Shown here in pieces: positions 32,447 to 44,267 of a stretch of 64,000 nt of DNA; position 1 is the stretch's first letter; each line of letters opens with the position of its first letter. A program made the translations under genes and the position numbers. The notes under the pieces are model-generated. The model saw nothing but the letters and a program-made list of their open reading frames with translations. It was not told where the DNA came from and did no database searches. Source of the stretch: Blasia pusilla (Eukaryota; Marchantiophyta; Marchantiopsida; Blasiales); NCBI GenBank assembly GCA_050084515.1, contig CM114275.1:2604001-2668000 (forward strand). The letters run 5' to 3'.

Positions 32447-33723
32447 TGTCGTGTCGAGAGCCTTTCTTCGAGTAAGGGCAAGCCTTCTAACTACGGCAGA
32501 CGCGGTCGATGCAAGATGAATTCTCTAAGAAGATCTCCTTTTTCAATATAAAATTATTATGTATACTCTCCATTCTCTCATGACAGGTATCACAAATGGA
32601 AGTGCCGAGGCGATCACTTCTTAGTAACATCGAACCCCGAAATTCCTAACTATAAAACCCCTATAAACTATTTTACGCTTGTATACGAGGAAGATAGCAC
32701 AACTAGTATTGAACCCTACTTGAGCAGACCTATTGACGTCCATGGATTACTATATAAGGACATACAAAGTACAATCCCATGTCCTTCCATATGTGACGAT
32801 AGGAAGGATCACCGGAGTTGGAGATTGAATGACCTGATTCATGAACGCCTCCCCAAAATGATAAACTAAATAGCGAGTGAACCAGTGCCTATCTATAAAG
32901 AGTATCTTGACATGGTATGGATTAAGGAAAGGAAAGTCGTGCATAACTCGTGCTCCACCCCTATCCATGCTTGACAGACATTCTCTACTCTCCTAAAGAA
33001 TGGGTTTTGGCGGAGTTATTCTCCCAAGAGGGGTAATCCACTCTCATTGGGGAAGTAACAAGCCAAAAAATTCACTATTTTAGTATGACTAAACTCCTTT
33101 GAGGTGACAAACCTCTCATCTCCACACACATACAACACTCTAGAAACCTCTCGAAGAATAGACCATGGTTAAGTTACTCTCCCAAGAGGGGTGATCCACT
33201 CTCATTGGAAGAGCAAGCAATCCCAAAGTCATCCACTCAAGAGTGCTACGAAAGACTCAAGATGTGGAATAGAAGGTGATGAACCCTTGAAGGTCCCTCC
33301 TCTTTATATACTCACAAGAGATCCACAAGAGTACGAAACAGAGCTAATCTTATCTTGTGCCACATGGCTTCCTCTCAAGGCTTAGCCAATCATATTTTGA
33401 CACAAGTAGATTTCCTCTTATCTCTTCCAAAATATCCTCTTTTATCCACTTGATATTTTCCAAATTACCCCAACTAACCTAGCCACCAACCAAGTCTACT
33501 TTTGCTTTTCATTAAAGCACCAACCTCACTACTTTACTTTTATAAAGTCATCTTTTATTTATTACCTATTTTCTAAAGTTGGGCCCGCATAAAAGAGGCA
33601 CCATAAAGAGGTTTAAACATGGAGATTTCCTTTTCCTAAACTAATTTACTTAATACTAATAAAACTCTACCTAACACTTAATGAGGAAGGAGTTTACACA
33701 CTGGTTGATTTTACTATACGACA
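32447..33723 (-). mobile_element. Solo LTR of the gypsy family
   Basis: Starts TGTCGT (32447-32452) and ends ACGACA (33718-33723), the ends of the LTR at 49784-51037. It is flanked by ACGT on both sides (32443-32446 and 33724-33727), a probable 4-base target duplication. The TATA box on the minus strand is at 33303-33310. No internal gag-pol is left, the usual result of recombination between two LTRs. Confidence 0.8.
32750..32968 (-). other. 72-codon reading frame inside solo LTR
   Basis: Begins MDRGGARVMHDFPFLNPYHV and has the same length and stop as the frames at 23572-23790 and 50516-50734. Differences are few and mostly conservative (V/I). It lies downstream of the LTR TATA box, so it would be in the transcript leader. 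I do not recognise it. It may be just conserved LTR sequence. Confidence 0.35.
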
Positions 33724-34096
33724 ACGTGTTGCTCTTATATTATGAACTTCTCAACTCTGAACAATTGTATTCAGTTGTAAGCCAACCATCGCACTCGAAA
33801 CGGTGGAGATTCTTTCAAGCAAGATGAGCAACCTGTCGGCTTCCGGAGGGTTGCTCATGGCCAAAAAGGGGTCTTAGAGTTGTAAGACAACCCGTCGGAC
33901 TCCGATAGGTCGCTGTTCTATCAGGCCTTTAGGCCAAGTTTGGATGTTGGTAATTAGTATGGATTAGTATGACGGGTTGAAAAGCAACCCCTCGGATCCC
34001 GACGGTTTGCACATTGTGTCACTTTATGGAGAGTAGACCAGCAATCTACTAGCTTTTTCTTTTTGTTGACATTATTTTTTACCTGCTTGTTTACAG
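33724..34096. other. Intron 3 remainder right of solo LTR
   Basis: Holds about three palindrome copies (33828-34010) and a pyrimidine tract before the acceptor TTTACAG that opens exon 4. No other feature is seen. Confidence 0.5.
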
Positions 34097-34609
34097 ATGG
34101 ACCACTCATTTGTGTACTCCTTTGTAAGGCCCGAGCATAAATTCCCGGTGTTCCAGATCTCCGATCGAGTGGATCCATGCTCCAATGGGTACAACTTAGA
34201 TAGTCTCTACAATTCCCCCCTGGGAATTTACATGCAAGACGGGACCCCCTTACTTGGAGGAAGGGAAAAGTCACCAGCCTTGATGCAAACGCTCATCGAG
34301 CTCTGTTCGAGGCCGGGTGACTTGGTCTTTGACTTAGTGGGCCTATCAGGGGCGAGTATCACAGGTGCCTGGCATAGTGGGAGGAATATTCTCTGCCTTG
34401 AGGGAAGGCCGGAACTTTTTGACCTTTACAAAGAGGAAAAGGCGGATTACGAGAGGCTAGTGGGAGTATACAACTCTCCTCCAAAGCCAACAGCTCCGGT
34501 TCTCGAACCAAAATTGATAGTGACATCATCGTCACTTCCTACTATTCTGAAAATCGGGAGGGCAAAGCCGAGAGTAATTCTGGAAGAGCTATCGGACGAT
34601 GACGAGTGA
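34097..34609 (+). CDS. Gene B exon 4, best preserved copy
   Basis: Open for 170 codons from the acceptor to TGA. It starts MDHSFVYSFVRPEHKFPVFQ, continues with VDPCSNGYNLDSLYNSP, and then EKSPALMQTLIELCSRPGD followed by LVFDLVGLSGASITGAW and NILCLEG. This parallels the second half of beta-class DNA amino-methyltransferases: a Lys-Pro helix, P-G-D-x-V-x-D strand, Gly-rich loop, and acidic residue after the next strand. The canonical F-x-G-x-G is L-V-G-L-S-G. The C-terminus is Pro-rich and acidic. It is open, but its upstream exons are incomplete, so a full product is unlikely. Confidence 0.65.
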   Translation: MDHSFVYSFVRPEHKFPVFQISDRVDPCSNGYNLDSLYNSPLGIYMQDGTPLLGGREKSPALMQTLIELCSRPGDLVFDLVGLSGASITGAWHSGRNILCLEGRPELFDLYKEEKADYERLVGVYNSPPKPTAPVLEPKLIVTSSSLPTILKIGRAKPRVILEELSDDDE

Positions 34610-34674
34610 GTTCAAAGATTTATTGGACCCAACTTGACTGAAGCATTTTGGAGTAGGGAATTAGTGCTTTCCAA

Positions 34675-34948
34675 GGACGGAGCACATATTGATACTGCAT
34701 GGGTGTCACCTTGCAGAGCATACAAGATTTATTGCTGAGGAAGGCCTTGGGACTCAAATCATGTTACATGGGACCGTTATGGTGTACCTAGGGGGGCGCC
34801 AAGGCTCTCAAATTCCCCAATATTTTTGATCCCCGTCTACAATCGGCCAGAGGAGCCACTTGTATCCCAAGACATTCCTTTTGTACAGGAACCTAGGAGA
34901 GTTAGGAGTAAATGTGTAGATGACGAGGCTGAAGAAATCATAGACTAG
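34675..34948 (+). pseudogene. Exon C fragment
   Basis: Enters at the GAHID part of exon C directly from gene B's 3'UTR, so the intervening palindromes and acceptor are deleted. It keeps SPCRAYKIYC-like Cys residues with an in-frame stop nearby, and the acidic EEIID end. Confidence 0.45.
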
Positions 34949-35059
34949 ATCAAATGGACATTTCCGAGCTTCCCTGGGATGTAATAAAGGACACAAAGTT
35001 TTTGAACCATGATGGTTTTTGTAAACTTATGCTGAATTTTTTTTGTTCTTATCGAGTGT

Positions 35060-35456
35060 CCCCATACCTCATCGGAGATATTTCTTGCATCTCAACACTC
35101 TATGTTGGACGGGCAGGGCTTTCTTCAATGTCGATTGCTTTTTCCCTTCGAGCTTTCGCTTATTCTGCTCTCCTCATAGAGGCGTGAAGACGCTTCTTCT
35201 CGCGTTTCTCATCCGCGACTCTTTTCTTCAAGGCCTTTGATGCCTCAACCTCGGCGTTTTGCTTAGCGAGCTCCTCCAAAACACGTTTTGCTAGAACCTC
35301 TTGCCTGTGCATATCAGCTTCCCTTTCCCGCTCCTCTATTTCTTGTTGCCTTATCTCATATGCCGAACGAGGACCTGGAGATGGTGACGTCGGAGTCCTG
35401 ATGGACTTAGGAGTGATGCTCCCTATCTTGGTTGCTTGTGTTTTCTTTCTTGTCAT
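35060..35456 (-). pseudogene. Gene B exon 1 (E3), truncated
   Basis: Starts MTRKKTQATKIGSITPKSIR and keeps the charged coiled coil. It is more diverged from the other copies (MHRQEVLAKRVLEELAKQNA), so E3 is an older or separate lineage. It breaks off in the LYVGRAG-equivalent region near 35060. Confidence 0.6.
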
Positions 35457-36702
35457 GGTGCAAGTTGGGTCAGTTCTTCCTCCTTAACAGTCTAATTTGC
35501 TCCTGTGCACGATAGATCCCTCGAAGCGTTTCGTGATGAAGCGCTGTGAACCTCCAGTGGATGGGCTTGCCAAAATCGAACCCTCAAAGCGTCGGGTGTT
35601 GGATCCTCATAACCTTCCAGCAAAGTGGTGATGTAACGGACTTTGGCAGCGGAAAGGTAACACCAGCTGCTACAAGGAAGAGCACATGAAATCACGAAAT
35701 GAAAAACCGAAATGATCAAAACCTCAGCCTTTTATACTTTCCGAGCCGTTGAGTTGACCGTTGGGTCGTACCGATGGCGACGTGTTGGCAGTTATGGAAA
35801 TTTTCACGTGGGAACCAAGGAAACCCGTGGGTCTATGACAGATTGCACGCTTCCCTCCTCTTGGGGATGCAGGGCGAGTTACCAAGGCAACCTGTCAAAG
35901 ACCGACAGGTTGCACGCATCCCTCGTTCTCGGGTAACAAGGCGAGGTACCCACGCAACCCGTCCGAGACCGATGGGTTGCACGCTTCCCCCATCTTGGGA
36001 TAACAAGGCGAGGTACTTGCGCAACCCGTCGGAGATCGAAGAGTTGCACGCTTCCCTCATCTTGGGGTAACAAAGTGAGGTACCGAGCAACCCCTCGGAG
36101 ACCAACGGGTTGCATGATTTCCTTATCCTTGAGTAACAATGCGACAAAACATAGTCCCAAGGCAAGCGGTTGCCCTACGAAGGGTTACAAGGTCTACCCT
36201 GGGTTGGACACTTCCCACCATACGGCAAAACTGCACTCACGGTTTGCACGGTTCATTGGATAAGAGAAATCGACGCGAGATCCAAAAGGGAAAGCGAGTT
36301 AGGTACCTTCCGCATTCCCCAACGGGTTGCCGTTGCAAATCCATGCGATGTCTTGTGTCTCCATGTTAGCAAATCCCGAATCCAAACACATAGGTCAGAC
36401 AGGCATGGGGTACCAACCCAACAGACTCCGACGGGTTGCAAGTTGCACTCGGACTCTTACAGAAGCTGATACTCCGTGGCTTTGCAACCCACATGTCTGA
36501 GTCCCAAATTTTTCAACCCGTCGGACTCCGATAGGTTGCAACAGGATTTAATCCATTCTGTCAGACAATCTCACCTACCAAACAGCATCTTGTCAGTCGA
36601 ATTCTGTCAGGAGAATAACGGTCACTATTCACTATAAATTAAACCTTCTCATTTTCATTCTCATTCTTATTCTCATTCTCCACCCGGTGGAATCATCTGG
36701 GA
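35457..36702. promoter_or_regulatory. Divergent A/B promoter region with palindromes (E3)
   Basis: Gene B side: a reverse-strand TATAAAAGG at about 35728-35736. Gene A side: TATAAATT at 36633-36640. Palindromes lie at 35827-36120 and 36420-36541; many have decayed stems. Confidence 0.6.
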
Positions 36703-38640
36703 ATGGATAATTATGTGAAACTCACTTGTGGCAGTCATCTAGCGACCCTTCCTCAATAAAAAATAGTTCGACCGCAAGCTTGTGAATCTTTCATACCAGT
36801 GGATGAAAATTTCCTCTCAGTGCAATTTCTTCTCCAAATTGGAACAATCTTTGTTTCCAAGGATGTTAGGATGGACGGTACGGAGGACGTTGTAGGTGAG
36901 ACAGTCCAGCCATTGATAGCAGACCGTAAAGTATGGAATCTCCTACCTCTAAAAAATGGTCAGTACACAGAGTTTATGGCTTTCCTCTGAATTCCTCCAT
37001 TTTCCAAGTAGACAGTCCGGAATTTCTCTATCTGCCTACTCATTCCTCTTGCGATAATCAGGCAATAGTTTGCTATCTTCTCTGCCCTTTAAAATGTTCA
37101 AGCACATTCTGTGGACGAGCTGCCGCCCACGTACAATGGTAATTGCATTTTTGAGTTGCCTCCACTTGCAAGTCCTGCTCAAAAAAAAGATGGAGGACGC
37201 TTGAAGGATATGGACAGAAAGTCTGATTGTCATCGATGGTGCAGGCTTCAACGGACTAGTGCTTCAATTCCAGATGGTCCTTGGATTGTTTCTTGCCGCC
37301 AATGCATTGGAGCCCTAGAGTGTAGAAGTCCAACATGCCTATATCTAGAGCGCAATGGGCAAGTCAATATGTTGCAATTCCCCCCTAAGAATGTAGAAAC
37401 TCCATATGAGGTCGGTGCGACCATACGGCCGGGAGGCCATCGATGTCTTCATTGTCAAGCATCCCCTTTCTGCGTTGGAGCGTGTCCTGCATACATATTT
37501 TTCATTGTGCACGACTTCTATTCTACGTCTGAGTACACAAGGCTAGCAGTTCATGTTGGCTCCCACATTCATCCTGTTATCGATGCAATTAAAAGACACA
37601 TCAAGGAGGATGTGGCAAAGAAAGAGGCCGAGGTATATAGAAACTCTCCGGGATCAAAGCTCGGAGTGATCAAGTTAATAACAACATAAAAAATTTGTGA
37701 AAAACTGCTTGGAATCCTTGGACAGAGCGAGATCACGGCTGGTGAGGAGAAACAACTATGGGAAAATCTCCCATTTCTCGCTGATCCTGAATGCTTCTGG
37801 AATTTGCTGCGTCAAATACGAAAACTGGATGGAAAGACGGGCGAAATGGATGCCATTCCCATAATCAAGGCCAACTCCAGATTTCCATTTATTAAGAGAT
37901 GGCAGTTCATGGGCCAGGGAGGCGAAGGATTCATGGCTTATGTCTTCAAAATGTCAACGACAGGGCGGTCGAGTGGCCTCGATCTTATATATTGAATAAG
38001 GGAAGGGGAAGATCTTTACGGCAGCTGGGTAAGCTTTGATATTTGCTACAGAGTGCTGAATGGATGGTTGACCATGGGTGCTCACGTTTACGACCATATG
38101 GAGAAGGGACTCAAAACTATATTTTTCTGTGAGGTAAAAGCAGAAGACGTTGGTAGTTTGAAGATGTGTTGGTTACTCTTATTGGAGGTGGTGAAGAAAA
38201 ACAAAAGGCCACCTCCGGAAATTTATGGATTCATGGCCGACAATTCACAACCTGGGTGGATTGCTATTAGGGAAATGTTCAGGGATGGAGAGGCTCAACC
38301 AGAGAGGGAAAGGTCGGATGGTTTCCATTGGCAACAGTCTGTGACCCGGTACACCAAATCTTGCATCAAGGAGAATAAGAGGACAGAGCATGTCACTCTA
38401 CTCCAATGCTGCAAGGACAGCAAAACCTTGAAACATGCCATGGAGTGCCAAGAAGAACTACACGGGTGGTGGAGGAAGCATGCGATTGAGTGGACGTAGA
38501 AAGAGTTGTGCTCTTGGCTCAGTTGGTGGACTGTACGAATGAGACAATGGGGAAACTTCATGCGGCATGTGAGTTTAGTTTTTCGTCCTGTCAAGCTCAT
38601 GTTGAGAATTGTTTGAAAACTTGCAGCTCAATTTGAGAAG
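36703..38640 (+). pseudogene. Gene A copy 3: transposase with fingers and core
   Basis: Begins MDNYVKLTCGSHLATLPQ, then a stop. After an internal deletion near 37020 the finger region is open at 37111-37689 (192 codons). It has DCHRWCRL, RQCIGALECRSPTC, HRCLHCQASPFCVGACPAY, then FIVHDFYSTSEYTRLAVHVG. The core at 38053-38499 has HVYDHMEKGLKTIFFCEVK, GFMADNSQPGW, ERSDGFHWQQS and ECQEELHGWW, which I read as the DDE-like region. The donor after NFMRH lies near 38570. Stops at about 36760 and 37687 disable it. Confidence 0.55.
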
Positions 38641-38678
38641 CGTGGGCACTATAGGGATTTCAAACTGAAGAAACCAAG

Positions 38679-39477
38679 CAACCCGTCGGATGCGACGGGT
38701 TGCTTGAGTGTGCAACTAGTCGGAAACATACGGGTTGCATCAAGAATATTTGTGTTACTCGTCGGAACCCAACTGGTTGCACGAGTGTGCAACATGTTGA
38801 ATCCCGACAGGTTGCAAGTTGCATGTCTACAAGGCCTGCAAATAGTTCGACCCTGATGGGTTGCAAGCCGCAAGGCTACGAGTTAACTCAGTCTGCAACT
38901 TGTCCGATTCCCACAACTTGCGTCTATCTGCAACGTGTCAAATTCCGACTAGTTGTATCTATATGCGACTCCTCGCATTCAAATAGGTTGCGGTTGTCTC
39001 CAAGTCGCATCCAAACACGTTGCATCAGTTCAAGTTAACTGGAACCCGTCGAATTCCAATAGTTACAAAGCTTCGTGTGTGGATACTTCTTGCAAGCCAA
39101 CGGAATCCGACAGGTTGCACAAGGATTTTTGAGACCAGATCGGTCTGCTTCTCACATCCCGTCCGATTCCGACAGGTTGGAGTAGCAGGTTCTTGGGTCA
39201 TAGGTTGCAGTAAAAGGTTACTGAGACATTCCAGGGATGTCTCCGACTTGCAACCCGTTTCAAGTTGGAGGCTGGAAAATCCATATGCGACCCGTAGGAT
39301 TCCGATGACTTGCACTTGGATCTTCCAGCCCGGAGTGGCCAAAGTTACCTGCAACCCGTCTGAATCCGACGGGTTGCAGTAGGTGGTTTCTGGGTGTTGC
39401 AACATGTAGGAAACCGACGGATCGTAGAGTCATTCATAGGTTGCCTCCGACTTGCAACTCGTCTGGTTCCGACTGGT
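38679..39477. repeat. Palindrome array in gene A intron (E3)
   Basis: About 18 copies, strongly decayed: many arms no longer pair fully. The decay fits the other signs that E3 is older. Confidence 0.7.
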
Positions 39478-39533
39478 AGCTTTTTTCTTTGCTCATAGTG
39501 CTATTTTCGTTCCCTTCTCACATTGCCGTCGTT

Positions 39534-40628
39534 GGGGGCTGGTATTCTGGCAGGAGAGAGTAAGAGAGGAGAGGAAAGGAAGAGAGGAAGAGAGGAGAGT
39601 CTCTCTTCAAAATAAAGGGCCAAATCCGCCTCCTCTCTTCAAAACTTTTTGATATATTTGAAATTTTTGTTTGCTTTTAAATTCATGAAATCTTTAGAAG
39701 AGAGTAGGTAGTGGTCCACATTCGGGCCTAAAGAAACCTCCTTTTTTGCCTAGGGGGCGAAAAAAAAGTACACATCATAAGACCACTAAAAACATTTTTC
39801 CATCACTCTCCATGTGAGCCTAAGTTTCTTAACATTACCTGTCTTGGTCTACAAAAAGTAGTGCCCATGGGTATTTTTGTTGGAGGACCACCCGGATGCC
39901 AACCTCCCTTTTTGTAGGGATTGTTGCCTGCATCATGGCCTCCCATGAATTTCCCCATAACCAACTTTCTGTTGGTTATGAATGGTGCTTGCTAAAGACC
40001 AACTTTGTGAAATGTGAACACATGAGAGGATAATTGAACCAAAAGATTGTTGGTTGTCTAGAGTAAAGAGGAACTAATGTCCCTTCATTCAGATCCTAAA
40101 GCTGAGAAACCGAGAAGCTGCACCCCTCCTAATTTGTAAGAAAGCTCACCATAAGAAAGGAAAGATTTTTAGAAGTGATTTTCTTCCACCCTGCACCCAC
40201 GACAATCTTACAGGTTGGGAATCCGAAATGGAAATCCGACAGGTAGTAGGAATCCTGCACATCTTAGACAAGAAAAGAAGCCTACAACTGGTTTGACGAA
40301 TGTAGAGGAACGAGCCAAAAGTTAAGAAGCCCGCCACTATGCGTTACAAGTTGGTCTCACAGGGAAAGAGTCTGATCAATCAAGCAGCCAACCTGTTAGA
40401 ATCCGACAGCTTGCCTGGAAATGGTTAAAAAGTTGCAGTGGGCAAAAAGCTCAAAGTTGTAACCCGTCGGAATCATACGGGTTGCAAAATTGTAATTCCA
40501 AGTAGCTAAAATAACACAATGCACTAGTCCCAAAAACATTTCCAGCAAACTTTTACAAACACCATTGTGGGTTGAAAAAATCTAGACCTTTATTACCTCC
40601 GAAGGAACCTCGAAAATGTACATTTGAC
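39534..40628 (+). repeat. Right-type terminus and subterminal region of E4
   Basis: Nearly the same as 17761-18825. It has an extra AG-rich block at 39570-39590 and a palindrome pair at 40388-40486. No coding sequence is seen. Confidence 0.6.
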
Positions 40629-40951
40629 CTAGTCTATGATTTCTTCAGCCTCGTCATCTACAAATTTACTCCTAACTCTCCTCGGTGACAGTGCAAAAGG
40701 AATGTCCTGGGATACAAGTGGCTTCTCTGGACGATTGTAGACGGGGATCGAAAATATTGGCGAATTCGAGAGCCTTGGCCCCCCCGTAGGTACGCCATAA
40801 CGGTCCCATGTAACCTGATTTGAGTCCCACCGCCTTCCTCGGCAGTATACCTTGTACGCTCTGCAATGTGACACCCATTCAGTATCAATATGTGCTCCGT
40901 CCTTGGTAATACCATCATGGCAATCGCACAGGTAGTAGGAATCCAACACGT
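40629..40951 (-). CDS. Exon C copy in E4, open
   Basis: Open for 106 codons from the acceptor (reverse of CTCACAG|ACGTG) to the stop at 40629. It reads YLCDCHDGIT, WVSHCRAYKVYCRGRRWDSN, YGVPTGGPRLSNS, and ends DEAEEIID. It has C-x-C and H-C-x5-Y-C patterns that could bind metal, but I do not recognise the fold. The acidic end and 3'UTR parallel those of exon 4. The splice phase does not fit exon 3, so its partner exon is unknown. Confidence 0.45.
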
Positions 40952-41069
40952 CTGTGAGAAGAAAAGAATCCTACGCTTGCCTTTACGAGTTGAGGGGAAG
41001 GTGCCAAGGGAAGAAGCCCGCCAGACTGCCTCTTAAGTTGGACCAACAGGGAAAGAGTCTGATCAGGCA

Positions 41070-41164
41070 ACCTGTCGGAATCCGACAGGTTGCCTAGAAG
41101 TGGTAAAAAGGTGCTGTCGTAAAAAAGTGAAAAGTTGCAAGCAGGAGAAATCCGACGGGTTGCA
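41070..41164. repeat. Palindrome between exon C and exon 4 (E4)
   Basis: A GACAGG/CCTGTC class palindrome plus a half-site, in the conserved place. Confidence 0.7.
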
Positions 41165-41389
41165 AAATAGAAGTCCGCGGAGTACATAGACGATCACATT
41201 TGAAAAGACATAAAAAATGTTCAGCAAACTTTTACAAGCACCACCATCGTTCGAAAAAATCATCTCCTTTACATAATTCGAAAAAAGCTCTGAACTGTAC
41301 ATTTGATCTATTTTATGAAATCTTTTGCCTCATCATCAAATAACTCCCTACTCCAAACGCTGCAGGCTGGGTCCTTGAGTTCTTTGAAC

Positions 41390-41912
41390 TCACTCGTCAT
41401 CGTTCGAGAGCTCTTGCAAAATTACTTTCGGCCTTGCACTCCCGATTTTCGGAATCGTTGGAAATGACGATGGAGTCACTACCAATGGTGGGTCTGGAAC
41501 GGGAGCTCTCGGCTTCGGTGGAGAGTTGTACGCCCCAATGAGCCCTTCGTATTTTGCCTTTTCCTCCTTGCAAAGGTCAAACAGTTTCTGCCTTCCCTCG
41601 AGGCAGAGAATGTTCCTGCCACTCTGCCAGGCGGCTTTGATACTTGCCCCTAAAAGTCCCACTAAGTCGAACACCAAGTCACCCGGCCTTGAGCAGAGCT
41701 CGATGAGCGTTTGCATCAGGGCTGGCGACTTTTCCCTTCCTCCCAAAAGTGGGGTACCATCTTGCATGTAAATTCCCGGGGGGGGGGGGGAGGGAATTGT
41801 ACAAACTATCTAAGTTGTACCCATCTGAGCATGGATCCACACGATCCTGGATCTTGAACACCTGGAAATTGTGCTCGGGCCGAACGAAGCAATAAACGTA
41901 GGAGTGGTCCAT
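41390..41912 (-). pseudogene. Gene B exon 4 (E4)
   Basis: On the minus strand it starts MDHSYVYCFVRPEHNFQVFK, the best preserved beginning of this exon. A homopolymer expansion of G at 41778-41791 then shifts the frame. From 41767 it reads MQDGTPLLGGREKSPALMQT, RPGDLVFDLVGLLGASIKAA and NILCLEG, ending ELSNDDE. It is the S-adenosylmethionine half of the methyltransferase-like fold. Confidence 0.65.
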
Positions 41913-42017
41913 CTGTAAAGAAGCCCGTAGGAAACAATGTTAGCAACTTGGCATAATGTGCGACACGTCATCAAAGAACTCGGCTTGACCCTAGATAACT
42001 TTTTTCAATTACTAACT

Positions 42018-42315
42018 TTGGATCAACCTGTCGGAGTCCGACGGGTTTTTTTGTCCCTGACCAACCCGTCGGAAGGCGACGGGTTGCTGGCCTAGAGTAG
42101 CCCATGCTCGGGTGAGAGCAACCCGTCGCTTTCCGGAAACACAGGGAAAAACCAAAAGCAACTGCAACCCGTCGGAACCCGACGGGTTGCAGGTACACCA
42201 CGGTTTTCCCTGTGTTTCTGGAAAAGATGCAACCCGTCAGAAACCGACGGGTTGCTCTTAGCCGAGCATGGGCTGCTCTAAGCCAGCAACCCGTCGCCTT
42301 CCGACGGGTTGCTCA
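42018..42315. repeat. Palindrome cluster in gene B intron 3 (E4)
   Basis: About six copies, several with perfect stems. The exon 3 donor region (AGCCTTACC) occurs twice nearby (42361 and 42411), suggesting a local duplication of the splice site. Confidence 0.8.
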
Positions 42316-42418
42316 CAGACAAAAACAACGGAGATATACTATCTGAAATTCACACGCATTGAGCCTTACCCAAATTTGAAAATATATTTGAGATTTTACT
42401 ACAGGAATTGAGCCTTAC

Positions 42419-44253
42419 CCGAATCAGAATCGTCGCGGATCGGAGTGGGTACTCGTTTTTTATGATCCATGATTGCGCCGTCCTCCAATTTAGCGACTTC
42501 TTGACGCATTGGAGGTTGAAGAGCTCGTCCTCTCTCCCTCCAGTCAACACTAAGAAGCAGCCCCTGTCACTCAGATAGGCGTCTACAAAGGAGAACAATA
42601 GCGCGATTTGGTCATAAGAGAGCGGCACATTCCAATCAGGTACCCCGTCCGACGGATTCTCGCCCCATAGTCGCAACCCCGAGGGCAGATCAGCGATCAA
42701 GAGATCCACCGCAACCTGTTCGACCACTCCATTCACCGTCTAGGCAACGTGCCCGTTTCGTTGGAGGTTCCATCCGAGCGTTGTCAATTTATCAATGGCT
42801 GGTGTCGACGCTTGAGAATTGAAGCTTTTCAGCTCATCCAGTAAAGGAGTGAACTGAAGGAGGATGCTTGTTCGGGTCGTTATTTTTTGTGTCTTCCCAA
42901 GGATGATGGACTGTATTCTCCTTGGGACAACACTGGCACCTCTCGCTTCCGCTTCTCCCGAGTCTGCGGACGGCTTGTCGGGGTCTCTATGACCTCAGAC
43001 TCTGGTGGGGTTTTTTTTGCCGAGGACCTGGTCCAACCCTCTCTCCCCACTCGCCTGGACGATTCCGCCTTTGGCCTTGAATCTTCAGCCTCTCTTTGGG
43101 AAGACTCAGCCTCGGAATTTTTCCCTCCCCTCGCCTTGCCTTTGAGACCCGCTGTGGATTTGTCTTTGGCTGTGCGGACCTTGGAAGCCAACTCAACTGT
43201 CTTGTGGGCTTGCTCTTCTGCATCTCCTCCGAAGAAGTCTTCAGGCTGCACAAAATTGGGGATGTCGTCTTGTCTTGAGGCCACTGCATCATGAAGCACT
43301 CATAAATCCTTATCGATGATGTCTTCAGGGTCGTTGAAGTCAAGCCAAATGGGGAAATTCTCCACCTCCCAATCGGACATGTGCTGCCCCATCTCCATGT
43401 CGTACATGGAGAATGTCTCTCCATCAGGCGGCGAAGCCCACAATTTCAAGGCTGCCGGTAATTTTCCCCAGAACTTTCCAAGTTGTCCCGGATGTCATCG
43501 ATCCAAACCTCAAAATCTACAGAACTTTCCAAGTTTGCTTCATCCGGAATGGGCTCTAATCTTTTGAGCTCCGCTTGCAAACCGTCTAGCACGGACTTCC
43601 CAATAACCCGCAACGCGTCCCAGAACGACCATTCGCGTAGCTAGTGGGAGATCACTAGATCGGACACACCCGGAGGATGGTGTGCCACCCTCTTCTGGGC
43701 CTATGTGCCCTCGAGACTGATTTTCATCAGTCGGATCCTCCTAAACTCGCTTATGCCGGACAACGCAAACCGATGCACGCGATCCAGGGACACTTTCTCC
43801 CCAATCCGACCTTGCGGATCTTCATCCCTTTTCCGCAGGCGCTTGATAATCGCCTTCAGCTCCTTGTTAAACTCCGGACCAAGTTCGGGGTTGAGAATGC
43901 TGATGTATCGCTGCATCTTGCTCGCCGTGTATTTCGTGGCTGCAGATACTGCAGCTTGGATGAATTTTGCGCGCTCAGACCTAGATACTTTCTCCCTCCG
44001 CTCCAGGTCCAGTGCAGCGCTCTTCATCACGGCCTGCATCTTCGACTAGCAAAGGATGGTTACGGCTGCATCTTGGGAAATAAACTTATTTGCCCAAGTT
44101 TTCTTTTTTATCTGTGCACCCTTTGCAAGCATCTGATTTACCAGGGCGTCGCCCAAGAACCCATTGTACTCTCCCGGCTGCGTCGTAACCACATTCTTCA
44201 CCCGATCGTAGTCCTGGATCCAGTGGTGGGTGACGTTCCCCTCCGATACAATC
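42419..44253 (-). pseudogene. Gene B exon 3 (E4)
   Basis: Starts after GTGCAG with IVSEGNVTHHWIQDYDRVKN and ends at GATTCGG. Open parts are 43701-44039, 42880-43299 and 42350-42736. The last gives VEQVAVDLLIADLPSGLRLW, then NVPLSYDQIALLFSF and SDRGCFLVLTGGRED. That is a D-x-P-S motif, a helix and the G-G-x strand of the methyltransferase-like fold. About 300 bases equal to 61030-61240 are deleted near 43470. It also has stops and frameshifts. Confidence 0.6.
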
Positions 44254-44267
44254 CTGCACATCCAAAC

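Larger units (their letters stand above)
35046..39533. mobile_element. Element E3 fragment (A/B divergent core)
   Basis: Begins at an abrupt join near 35046, where exon C's 3'UTR changes to reverse-strand gene B exon 1. It holds gene B exon 1, the A/B spacer and gene A down to its palindrome-filled intron. It ends where E4 inserted, within sequence equal to the gene A segment near 2270 (ATTGCCGTCGTT then GCAGGG). Confidence 0.55.
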
